Positions 1 through 5,925 of a stretch of DNA of 6,263 nt are shown one piece after another. Position 1 is the stretch's first letter. Each line of letters begins with the position of its first letter. The translations under genes were made by a program, and so were the position numbers. Under the pieces are notes generated by a model. The model was not told the origin of the DNA, did not search any database, and saw nothing but the letters and a program-made list of their open reading frames with translations. The stretch is taken from positions 1 through 6,263 of the forward strand of contig NZLV01000034.1 in the NCBI GenBank assembly GCA_002694345.1, given 5' to 3'. Origin of the DNA: Maricaulis sp. GTDB taxonomy: Bacteria; Pseudomonadota; Alphaproteobacteria; Caulobacterales; Maricaulaceae.

Positions 1-747
1 ATCATGTCCAATTCGATCGCGGATGATGCGGTGACGCTGCGCGGCTCGACGGACGTGGAAACGCCCTGCATCAATTCCGTGGGCGGTTTCGAAGTGGGCG
101 GCAGTGCCGGCTACACGCTGACCGATTGCCGCGAGGCGCGGGTCAATCTGCCGCGCGCCCAGGACCCCTATGAGGATGTCCAGCCGCCGACGCTGCCGTC
201 TTCCTGTTCCAATATCAATGGTGGCGGGGGTGGTCCGAATGGCGGTCTGGTGACGGTGAGCGCCGGTCCGTCGGGTGTGAAGCGCTTCTGCAATGGCCTC
301 AACCTGTCGGGCGATTACGAGTTCGAACCGGGTGTCTATGTCATCGATGGCGGGGATTTCCGCATCGGGGCGCAGGCCCATGTCCAGGGCGACGGCGTGA
401 CCTTCTATTTCACCGATGGGGCCCGCGCCCGGTTCAATGGGGGTGCCACGGTTCAGCTGACCGCGCCGAATACCGGGGAGTATGCCGGTCTCGTCTTCTT
501 CGGTGACCGCGATGATTACGGCGTCGACCACACGTTCAATGGCACGGCCGACAGCCATATCACCGGCGCCATCTACACCCCGGCGAGCGATATCAGCTTC
601 CTGGGCGACTTCTCCGGCCAGGACGGCTGCATGCAGCTGGTCGGCTATACGGTCGAGATCGGCGGCAATGCCGATATCACGACCGATTGCACAGGCGTTG
701 GCCTGACTTTCCCGAAAATCCCCGGCGATGTCCGTTTGGTGGAGTGA
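1..747 (+). CDS. TadG-like Flp pilus assembly protein, C-terminal part (5' truncated by window)
   Basis: The reading frame is open from base 1, so this is the 3' end of a longer gene; the ATG at 4 is probably internal. About 247 residues are visible (numbered from that ATG). They have no membrane segment and look extracytoplasmic: six cysteines (22, 42, 68, 96, 209, 229), a Gly-rich linker near 72-81, then a beta-rich Gly/Asn/Asp module (about 100-230) with a PGVYVIDGG stretch and short alternating hydrophobic strands. This resembles the C-terminal region of alphaproteobacterial TadG-like proteins, whose missing N-terminus normally carries one transmembrane helix and the TadE/G-type domain. 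TadG-family proteins are envelope components of the Tad/Flp pilus apparatus. The two TadE-like genes immediately downstream (5-nt gap to the first) support this. The even cysteine count fits disulfides in the periplasm, which is inferred. The family call rests on the module style plus context, since the N-terminal domain is not visible. Confidence 0.75.
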   Translation: MMSNSIADDAVTLRGSTDVETPCINSVGGFEVGGSAGYTLTDCREARVNLPRAQDPYEDVQPPTLPSSCSNINGGGGGPNGGLVTVSAGPSGVKRFCNGLNLSGDYEFEPGVYVIDGGDFRIGAQAHVQGDGVTFYFTDGARARFNGGATVQLTAPNTGEYAGLVFFGDRDDYGVDHTFNGTADSHITGAIYTPASDISFLGDFSGQDGCMQLVGYTVEIGGNADITTDCTGVGLTFPKIPGDVRLVE

Positions 748-752
748 TCCTG

Positions 753-1196
753 ATGACGTCTTTCATCCTGTCCCTGAAGCCGATCCTGTCGCAATTTAGC
801 GCCTCCCGCGCCGGCACAGCCGCCGTGGAATTCTCGCTCATCGTGCCGGTCCTGGCCGCGCTCCTGCTGGGCGTGTTCGATCTGGGCCGGATGACCTATG
901 ACCGGACCGACCTGCACTCTGCCGTGCGGGGCGGGGCCCAGTATTTCATGGCGGGCGGTGAAGACATTGACGAGGCCATCTCGATCGTGAACCGCTCCTG
1001 GACCAATCGTCCGGAAAACGCCCAGGTGACGGTGGTGAAGTGCTGCAAATGCGCTGAGGTCGATGCGCCGTGTGGCCAGCTCTGCCCGGATGGCAGCGTG
1101 CCGGACATCATGCATGAGCTGGAAGCGACCGCTTATTTCACCGGCGTGTTCGGGGAATATGAGGTGAGCGTCGAGGAGGTGGTCCGTGCGCGCTGA
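753..1196 (+). CDS. TadE-like minor pilin/pseudopilin with cysteine cluster
   Basis: The 147-aa product has a short basic N-terminus, then SRAGTAAVEF, then one hydrophobic helix (about residues 26-46). It contains G-X4-E-F (Gly-21, Glu-26, Phe-27), the processing motif of TadE/TadF pseudopilins, which a TadV/CpaA-type prepilin peptidase cleaves after the Gly. The mature protein would be anchored by its N-terminal helix with the rest in the periplasm or in the pilus base. Residues 97-111 carry five cysteines arranged CC-x-C-x6-C-x3-C. The ATG at 753 is chosen because GGTGGAG (738-744) lies 8 nt upstream, inside the last codons of the TadG-like gene. An upstream in-frame ATG at 687 would add 22 residues without hydrophobic character and overlap that gene. 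The packing implies co-transcription and translational coupling. The tad family call is firm; the exact paralogue (TadE or TadF) is not resolved. Confidence 0.87.
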   Translation: MTSFILSLKPILSQFSASRAGTAAVEFSLIVPVLAALLLGVFDLGRMTYDRTDLHSAVRGGAQYFMAGGEDIDEAISIVNRSWTNRPENAQVTVVKCCKCAEVDAPCGQLCPDGSVPDIMHELEATAYFTGVFGEYEVSVEEVVRAR

Positions 1197-1599
1197 TCTG
1201 TCTGTCCTGCGCCGTTTTGGGCGCGACCATTCCGGTGCGGGTGCCCTGGAATTTGCCCTGATCTCGCCGGCCCTGATCTTCATGATCATCGGCGTGATCC
1301 AGATATCCCTTGCCCTCTACAAGGGATCGACCGTGCAATGGATCGCCGAGCGCGCCGCGCGGGTGGCCATGATCGATGCCAGTGTCGATGCCGCGGCGCT
1401 GACCCAGTTGATCGAAAGCGATCTGGCGGAAATGGGTGAGGATCTGGAGGTCCAGGTCGTGTTCCAGGTCGACAATACGGGCGCTGTCCCGGTGGGCCGG
1501 ATCCAGGTGGATTATTCCTATCCGGTGGCCTTGCCGCTGGTGGAAACCTTCTACGCCACCTTCTCGGTCGACAGTGTCGTGCCCATGCCGCAGGCCTGA
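1186..1599 (+). CDS. TadE-like minor pilin/pseudopilin (second copy)
   Basis: The 137-aa product has a basic N-terminus (RRFGRDHSGAGALEF) and a hydrophobic helix at about residues 23-44. It also carries G-X4-E-F (Gly-17, Glu-22, Phe-23), so prepilin-peptidase processing is expected as for its neighbour. The remaining ~90 residues are a mixed alpha/beta periplasmic domain with no cysteine. The start is GTG at 1186, supported by the strong Shine-Dalgarno GAGGAGGT (1173-1180) 5 nt upstream. The start lies inside the preceding gene, giving an 11-nt overlap with its stop at 1194-1196, which indicates translational coupling. TadE-family minor pseudopilins act in assembly of the Flp/Tad pilus used in surface attachment. 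This is the last tad gene here; no terminator-like hairpin is obvious before argE. It could be classed as TadE or TadF, and the sequence alone does not decide. Confidence 0.87.
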   Translation: MRADLSVLRRFGRDHSGAGALEFALISPALIFMIIGVIQISLALYKGSTVQWIAERAARVAMIDASVDAAALTQLIESDLAEMGEDLEVQVVFQVDNTGAVPVGRIQVDYSYPVALPLVETFYATFSVDSVVPMPQA

Positions 1600-1649
1600 G
1601 GGCCGCAATACCCATTGACGGCGGGCGATGGCCTTGTCAGACGAATGCC

Positions 1650-2810
1650 ATGACCCATCTCGATACTGCCATTGAAGAATTGCGCCAGCTGGTGGCCTTC
1701 GACACCACCTCCCGCAATACCAATCTGCCCCTGATCGACCATGTCGAGGCGAAGCTGGTCGCGCTCGGGGCTGTGTGCGAGCGGATTCCCTCGCCGGATG
1801 GCGAGAAGGCCAATCTGCATGCGCGCTTCGGGCCGGCCGTGGATGGCGGTGTCATCCTGTCCGGTCATACCGATGTCGTCCCGGTGGATGGCCAGCCCTG
1901 GACGTCCGACCCCTGGGTGCTGACCGACAAGGGCGATGGCAAGCTCTATGGCCGCGGCACTTGCGACATGAAAGGCTTCTCGGCCTGTATCCTGGCGCTG
2001 GCCCCGAAGATGGCGGCGGCCTCTCTCACCAAGCCGGTCCATATTGCCCTGTCCTATGATGAGGAAGTCGGGTGCCTCGGCGCGCCGGCCCTGATCGACC
2101 GGATCATGGAAGGCCCGGTCAAGCCGGCCATGGTGGTGGTCGGCGAGCCGACCGACATGAAGGTCGTCACGGCGCACAAGGGCCTGTTCTCCATGGTGGT
2201 GAAGGTGCGCGGCCGCGAAGCGCATTCCTCCCTGGTCAAGGATGGAGCCTGTGCGGTGACCCATGCCGTGCCCCTGATGAATTTCCTCGTCGAGGAAGCC
2301 GCGAAAATGGAAGCCGCCGCGCCGGCGGACAGCCCGTTCAATCCGCCCTATGGCACACTGACCATTGGCGAGGTGAAGGGCGGAACGGCGCTGAACATCC
2401 TGGCGCTGGATTGCGAGTTCGGCACCCTGATGCGGCCCTGCCCTTGGGATGATCCGCACGGTCTGGAAGCGCGCCTGCGCGAGAAGGCGGCCGGGATCGA
2501 GGCGCAGATGCGCCAGGCGGCGCCGGAAGCAAAAATCGAGATTTCCGTGCGCTCGGATGTTCCCGCCTTTGCGCCGGAAGATGAGGGTCTTGCCGAGCGC
2601 CTGGCGCGCCAGCTGACCGGCGACAATTCCACCCGCGTGGTCAGCTATGGCACCGAGGCGGGCCAGTTCCAGAAAGCCGGCCTGTCCGTTGTGGTCTGCG
2701 GCCCGGGCTCGATCAGCCAGGCGCACCAGCCGGATGAGTTCGTGGCGATCGACCAGCTCGGCGAATGCTGTGCCTTCCTGGACAAGATGGTCCGGGTTCT
2801 TCAGGCCTAG
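1650..2810 (+). CDS. argE: N-acetylornithine deacetylase (M20 metallopeptidase)
   Basis: This cytosolic enzyme hydrolyses N2-acetyl-L-ornithine to ornithine and acetate in arginine biosynthesis. At 386 aa it has the usual ArgE length. All di-metal centre residues of the M20/ArgE-DapE family are visible: SGHTDVVPVDG (metal His-73, adjacent Asp-75), GRGTCDMKG (bridging Asp-106), SYDEEVG (catalytic base Glu-138, metal Glu-139), VGEPTDM (metal Glu-166) and SQAHQPDEF (metal His-359). AHSS (His-192) lies in the dimerisation domain. The C-terminal GTEAGQFQ and VVCGPGS blocks favour ArgE over DapE or other M20 members. The start at 1650 gives the expected N-terminus, with an amphipathic first helix leading to FDTTSRNTN, but there is no good Shine-Dalgarno ahead of it. 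It lies 50 nt after the tad genes and 17 nt before the next gene, so it may share a transcript with the latter. Acetylornithine is the inferred substrate; a related acyl-amino acid cannot be excluded. Confidence 0.92.
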   Translation: MTHLDTAIEELRQLVAFDTTSRNTNLPLIDHVEAKLVALGAVCERIPSPDGEKANLHARFGPAVDGGVILSGHTDVVPVDGQPWTSDPWVLTDKGDGKLYGRGTCDMKGFSACILALAPKMAAASLTKPVHIALSYDEEVGCLGAPALIDRIMEGPVKPAMVVVGEPTDMKVVTAHKGLFSMVVKVRGREAHSSLVKDGACAVTHAVPLMNFLVEEAAKMEAAAPADSPFNPPYGTLTIGEVKGGTALNILALDCEFGTLMRPCPWDDPHGLEARLREKAAGIEAQMRQAAPEAKIEISVRSDVPAFAPEDEGLAERLARQLTGDNSTRVVSYGTEAGQFQKAGLSVVVCGPGSISQAHQPDEFVAIDQLGECCAFLDKMVRVLQA

Positions 2811-2827
2811 CTCGGGACGCGCTTCTG

Positions 2828-3217
2828 ATGAGTTATGCCTATCGCTATGACCGGGATCTCGGGGTCTTCATCATCCGGTTTTCCGGCGCCGTCGACATGG
2901 CGGAGATCCTGAAGTCGGATCACGAACTCATTCATGAGCCGGACTGGCCGGGTTCGCGCCGCATCCTGACGCGGCTGGACCCGGAAGCCGATCTCAGCGC
3001 CCTGACGGTGGAGCAGTATCTCGAGGTCGCCATGCCCTATATGGAGGCGAGCCAGGCCCAGCGTGGTCCCGGCACGCGTGAGGCCTGGGTGGTCCCGGAG
3101 CGCTGGAACTCGCCCATCATCCAGGTCTGGCAGCACCTGCCGATGAAGGACGGGCTGCACGAATTTGCCGTGTTCGACGAAGAGGCGGATGCCCTGGCCT
3201 GGCTTCTGGCCGAGTGA
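2828..3217 (+). CDS. Small hypothetical protein, probable SpoIIAA/STAS-like fold
   Basis: I do not recognise a named gene. The 129-aa product is acidic and cytosolic, with no signal peptide or membrane segment. It opens with two beta-strands (SYAYRYDRDLGVFIIRFSG, residues 2-20), followed by a helix (DMAEILKSDHELIHE), a strand (SRRILTRL) and a long helix beginning LTVEQYLEVA. It ends with a strand and helix reading FAVFDEEADALAWLLAE (113-129). This order, and the closing 'aromatic-x-V-F-x-x-x-x-x-A-x-x-W-L' signature, resemble SpoIIAA-like/STAS-type small proteins. The resemblance is a pattern judgement, and the phosphorylatable Ser of true anti-anti-sigma factors is not evident. The ATG at 2828 is preferred over a 21-residue extension that would overlap argE; the ribosome site is weak (CGGGAC near 2813-2818). 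A 17-nt gap suggests co-transcription with argE. No function is assigned. Confidence 0.7.
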   Translation: MSYAYRYDRDLGVFIIRFSGAVDMAEILKSDHELIHEPDWPGSRRILTRLDPEADLSALTVEQYLEVAMPYMEASQAQRGPGTREAWVVPERWNSPIIQVWQHLPMKDGLHEFAVFDEEADALAWLLAE

Positions 3218-3226
3218 TCAGGGCAC

Positions 3227-3257
3227 AAAAAAAGGGCGCCTCCAGCGGCGCCCTTTT
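3227..3257. terminator. Bidirectional intrinsic terminator between convergent genes
   Basis: A perfect 11-bp inverted repeat, AAAAGGGCGCC (3230-3240) and GGCGCCCTTTT (3247-3257), encloses the 6-nt loop TCCAGC. Reading rightward it ends in TTTT; reading leftward it ends in seven consecutive U (the A-run at 3227-3233). It lies 9 nt after the stop of the STAS-like gene and 21 nt after the stop of the leftward sqdB, so it can end both converging transcripts. The longer U-tract suggests stronger termination for sqdB (inferred). Confidence 0.9.
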
Positions 3258-3278
3258 CGTATCCGGTGTGTCGGAGGC

Positions 3279-4487
3279 CTATTCGGCGGCCGTGCTGGTG
3301 GCTGGCTTGGCAGCGGCCTCTTCGCGGCCCTTGCCCCAATAGGAGATGCAGGGGATTTTCGACTTGTCGCAGCGCTCGGCATATTTGCGGGCGATGTCGG
3401 TGACTTCTTCCATCAGGCCGTCGGCCAGCGTGGTGGGCTTCAGGCCCATTTGCAGGAAGGTGTCGTTTTCCACGTGCAAGTCGTTCTCGTCCGCTTCATT
3501 GCGCGGGTTGGGAACCAGCTGAACCTCGGCATGGGCGAGTTCGGCGATCATGCCGGCCAGGTCCCGGACGCGGTGCGTCTCGGTCATCTGGTTCATGATG
3601 CGGACCTTCTCGCCATCCTGCGGCGGGTTCTCGACCGCCAGCTGGACGCAGCGCACCGTGTCCTGGATGTGGATGAAGGCGCGGGTCTGGCCGCCCGTGC
3701 CGTGCACGGTCATCGGGTAACCCACGGCGGCCTGCATCAGGAAGCGGTTCAGCACCGTGCCGTAGTCACCGTCATAGTCGAACCGGTTGATCAGGCGCTC
3801 ATCGCGCTTGGTCTCTTCCGTCTGCGTACCCCAGACGATGCCCTGGTGGAGATCGGTGATCTTCACCTTGTCGTTCTTGTTGTAGAAGTGGAAGAAGAGC
3901 TGATCCTGGGTCTTCGTCATGTGATAGATCGAGCCCGGATTGGCCGGATACAGGATTTCCTGGTCCTTGAGACCTTCATCCGTTTCGATCTTCACCTTGA
4001 GATAGCCCTCGGGGATCTTCATCCCGGCGGTGCCATAGCCGTAGACGCCCATCGTGCCGAGGTGGACGAGGTGGATGTCCGAATTGCTCTCGACGATCGC
4101 GGCGAGCACGTCATTCGTGGCATTGAGATTATTGTCGACCGTATAGCGCTTGTGGCGCGCGGACTTCATCGAGTAGGGCGCGGCGCGCTGCTCGGCGAAG
4201 TGGACGATCGTGTCCGGCTTTTCGTCGGCGATGAGGTCGACCAGTTCCTGGTAGTCCTTGCCGATATTCATGTTCACGAACTTGATGTCGCGGCCGGAAA
4301 CCTCTTTCCAGGCGGCCAGTCGTTCGGACATGGGACGGATCGGGGTCAGGCTCTCGACTTCGAGCTCTACATCGATCTTGCGACGGGACAGGTTGTCCAC
4401 GATGACCACGTCGTGGCCGAGATTGGAGAGGTGAAGTGCCGTCGGCCATCCGCAGAAGCCGTCTCCACCCAGAATGATTACTTTCAT
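3279..4487 (-). CDS. sqdB: UDP-sulfoquinovose synthase
   Basis: This enzyme of the SDR superfamily (extended NAD-dependent epimerase class) makes UDP-sulfoquinovose from UDP-glucose and sulfite, the head-group donor for sulfoquinovosyl diacylglycerol. The 402-aa product starts MKVIILGGDGFCGWPTALHL, with the NAD-binding G7-x2-G10-x2-G13 glycines. The family-specific blocks are present in order: HFAEQRAAPYSM (96-107), LGTMGVYGYG with catalytic Thr-145, YHMTK with Tyr-188 and Lys-192, GIVWGTQTEET (216-226), INRFDYDGDYGTVLNRF, and GGQTRAFIHIQDTVRCVQLA. NQMTE and PNPRNEADEND also match the SqdB/SQD1 pattern. An Ala-rich tail (about 389-402) looks disordered. The start at 4487 places the glycine motif correctly and has GAGGG (complement of 4497-4501) 9 nt upstream; a 16-residue extension to 4535 lacks support. 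It is transcribed alone, divergently from gap. No glycosyltransferase partner (sqdX/sqdD) is in view. Confidence 0.93.
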   Translation of the reverse strand: MKVIILGGDGFCGWPTALHLSNLGHDVVIVDNLSRRKIDVELEVESLTPIRPMSERLAAWKEVSGRDIKFVNMNIGKDYQELVDLIADEKPDTIVHFAEQRAAPYSMKSARHKRYTVDNNLNATNDVLAAIVESNSDIHLVHLGTMGVYGYGTAGMKIPEGYLKVKIETDEGLKDQEILYPANPGSIYHMTKTQDQLFFHFYNKNDKVKITDLHQGIVWGTQTEETKRDERLINRFDYDGDYGTVLNRFLMQAAVGYPMTVHGTGGQTRAFIHIQDTVRCVQLAVENPPQDGEKVRIMNQMTETHRVRDLAGMIAELAHAEVQLVPNPRNEADENDLHVENDTFLQMGLKPTTLADGLMEEVTDIARKYAERCDKSKIPCISYWGKGREEAAAKPATSTAAE

Positions 4488-4752
4488 GTACGTCTGCCCT
4501 CGACGTGTTGATCTATTGTCGAAGGGTTCTCGCAAGGGGGGCGGCGTAATTCAAGTCCCAGCCTGCGCCGGGCGCTGTGCAAGCGCGGATTCAAAAACAA
4601 AACAGCATATTGTGACTGCGATCCGTCGCTGACGAGCCGAAGCGGGTTGGCGGTAGCGTTATCATGAGTTTTATTTCGCGAACTTGAGCCTGTTTCCGGC
4701 CTGTATTTTGCGCATCTTGCGCTGTGCTCGGATGATTGGCGCGCCTGCACCA

Positions 4753-4784
4753 GAAATCGAAAAATTTCCGTTTTCGGGGATTTC
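4753..4784. repeat. AT-rich imperfect inverted repeat upstream of gap
   Basis: The outer arms GAAATC (4753-4758) and GATTTC (4779-4784) pair exactly. The inner arms GAAAA (4759-4763) and TTTTC (4771-4775) continue the stem after a 3-nt GGG bulge on the 3' side, leaving a 7-nt loop. It ends about 100 nt before the gap start codon. It could be a leader RNA structure or a protein-binding palindrome. There is no trailing T-run, so it does not look like a rightward terminator. The pairing is seen directly; any role is inference. Confidence 0.35.
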
Positions 4785-4871
4785 GTCGCACTCCATCGGT
4801 GGACGGGGCCGGGAAAGGCCGCTAAATCCGCGCCAGATTTGCCGGGTCGGCTTGTGGATCCGGTAGCCGTC

Positions 4872-4877
4872 AAGGAG
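4872..4877 (+). promoter_or_regulatory. Ribosome binding site of gap
   Basis: AAGGAG lies 9 nt before the ATG at 4887. It decides the start: the closer in-frame ATG at 4878 directly abuts this site, and the sequence from 4887 gives the canonical GAPDH N-terminus MALRVAITGFGRIGR. Confidence 0.75.
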
Positions 4878-4886
4878 ATGAAAAGC

Positions 4887-5900
4887 ATGGCTCTTCGCGT
4901 CGCAATTACCGGTTTTGGCCGTATCGGCCGCCTGGCACTGCGTGCCGTCCTGGAAGAAAAGCGCTGGGACGAGATCGAGATCGTCGCGATCAATGACAGC
5001 TCGACGCCGGAGACCAATGCCCACCTGCTGACCTATGACAGCGTGCACGGCCGCTATCCGGGTGAAATCAAGGTCGGCGATGACTGGATCGATGCCGGTT
5101 TCGGCAAGATCCAGAAAGTCTCCAACCGCGACCCCAGCCAGCTGCCCTGGAAGGATCTGGGCATCGACATCGTCCTGGAGTGCACCGGCAAGTTCAACTC
5201 CAAGGAAGCCTCGATGGCGCACATCGAAGGCTCCGGCGCCAAGAAGGTTCTGTGCTCGGCCCCGGCCAAGAACGCCGACAAGACGATCGTCTATGGCGTG
5301 AACCACGACCAGCTCTCCGCCGATGACCTCGTCGTCTCCAACGCCTCGTGCACGACGAACGGCCTGGCCCCGGTGGCCAAGGTCCTCAATGACGCCGTTG
5401 GCATCGAGCGCGGTCACATGACCACGATCCACGCCTATACGGGTGACCAGCCGACCCTGGACCGCAATCACAAGGACCTGCACCGGGCCCGCGCCGCGGC
5501 CATGTCCATGGTCCCGACCTCCACCGGTGCCGCCAAGGCTGTCGGCCTGGTCCTGCCGGAACTGGTCGGCAAGCTCGACGGTGCCGCCGTGCGCGTGCCG
5601 ACCCCGAATGTGTCGCTGATCGACCTGGTCTTCACGCCGGGCCGCGCGACGACGGAAGCGGAACTGGCTGAAGCCGTGAAGGCTGCCGCTGACGGTCCGA
5701 TGAAGGGTGTGCTGGGCTATGACAGCATCCCGCTGGTCTCCATCGACTACAATCATGACAGCCGCTCCTCGATCGTCGCCATCGACAAGATCAAGGTGAT
5801 CGACGAGCGCCTCGCCCGCGTGATGACCTGGTACGACAATGAGTGGGGCTTTGCCTGCCGCATGATCGATACCGCGGTCGCCATGGGCAAATTCATCTAA
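4887..5900 (+). CDS. gap: Glyceraldehyde-3-phosphate dehydrogenase, type I
   Basis: This cytosolic enzyme interconverts glyceraldehyde 3-phosphate and 1,3-bisphosphoglycerate with NAD(P) in glycolysis and gluconeogenesis, normally as a homotetramer. The 337-aa product is full length. Visible elements are the Rossmann motif GFGRIGR (9-15), cofactor-proximal AIND (Asn-36, Asp-37), SNASCTTN with catalytic Cys-155, HAYTGDQ with catalytic His-182, the phosphate-binding PTSTGAAKA (210-218), RVPTPNVS (236-243) and the C-terminal WYDNEWGFACRM. The style of the segment around AAAMSMVPTSTGAAKAVGLVLPEL fits alphaproteobacterial GapA-type enzymes. The position of the Leu-Pro pair typical of strictly NAD-dependent GAPDHs (LDLPHKD in Bacillus) reads LDRNHKD here (Arg-193, Asn-194), so cofactor preference is not obvious. 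The strong start site is described separately. pgk follows after 25 nt, so the two are probably co-transcribed from the divergent region. Confidence 0.96.
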   Translation: MALRVAITGFGRIGRLALRAVLEEKRWDEIEIVAINDSSTPETNAHLLTYDSVHGRYPGEIKVGDDWIDAGFGKIQKVSNRDPSQLPWKDLGIDIVLECTGKFNSKEASMAHIEGSGAKKVLCSAPAKNADKTIVYGVNHDQLSADDLVVSNASCTTNGLAPVAKVLNDAVGIERGHMTTIHAYTGDQPTLDRNHKDLHRARAAAMSMVPTSTGAAKAVGLVLPELVGKLDGAAVRVPTPNVSLIDLVFTPGRATTEAELAEAVKAAADGPMKGVLGYDSIPLVSIDYNHDSRSSIVAIDKIKVIDERLARVMTWYDNEWGFACRMIDTAVAMGKFI

Positions 5901-5925
5901 GCGATACCGACAGGACAGGCCCGAC

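Larger units (their letters stand above)
4488..4886. other. Divergent sqdB-gap intergenic region
   Basis: This 399-nt stretch separates two outward-facing genes, so it should hold both promoters and any operators. I see no credible gene in it; short frames here lack ribosome sites and family character. Its middle (about 4586-4790) is clearly richer in A/T runs than the flanking genes. No promoter is convincing. A weak rightward candidate is TTGGCG (4647-4652) with TTTATT (4670-4675) at 17-nt spacing, about 210 nt before gap; I found no acceptable leftward pair. A short hairpin (GCGCT 4572-4576, AGCGC 4582-4586) and a larger AT-rich one at 4753-4784 are the only structures noticed. The last 10-15 nt supply the gap ribosome site AAGGAG (4872-4877). 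Confidence 0.7.

Noticed and set aside
645..1289. A 214-codon minus-strand frame across the tad genes
   Set aside because: It spans the junctions of three plus-strand genes that have family motifs and ribosome sites; the antisense product is Arg/His-rich without recognisable features.
1615..1643. Possible promoter for argE (TTGACG at 1615-1620)
   Set aside because: The -35 is good, but no hexamer at 16-18 nt spacing resembles a -10 (CAGACG at 17 nt), so it is not listed as a promoter.
1551..2726. A 391-codon open frame on the minus strand opposite argE
   Set aside because: It is antisense to a complete ArgE with all metal ligands; shadow composition, no ribosome site or domain.
3165..4511. 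A 448-codon open frame on the plus strand opposite sqdB
   Set aside because: It is a GC-bias shadow of sqdB: composition rich in Val, His, Arg, Asp and Leu, no recognisable domain, no ribosome site, and it runs through the terminator and 3' end of the STAS-like gene. The minus-strand protein matches a known family along its whole length.
4572..4586. Short hairpin GCGCT/AGCGC in the sqdB leader region
   Set aside because: A 5-bp stem is expected by chance in GC-rich DNA and has no associated T-run.
4591..4791. Small minus-strand frame (66 codons) in the intergenic region
   Set aside because: No ribosome site, no hydrophobic or domain character; composition is compatible with random open frame in non-coding DNA.
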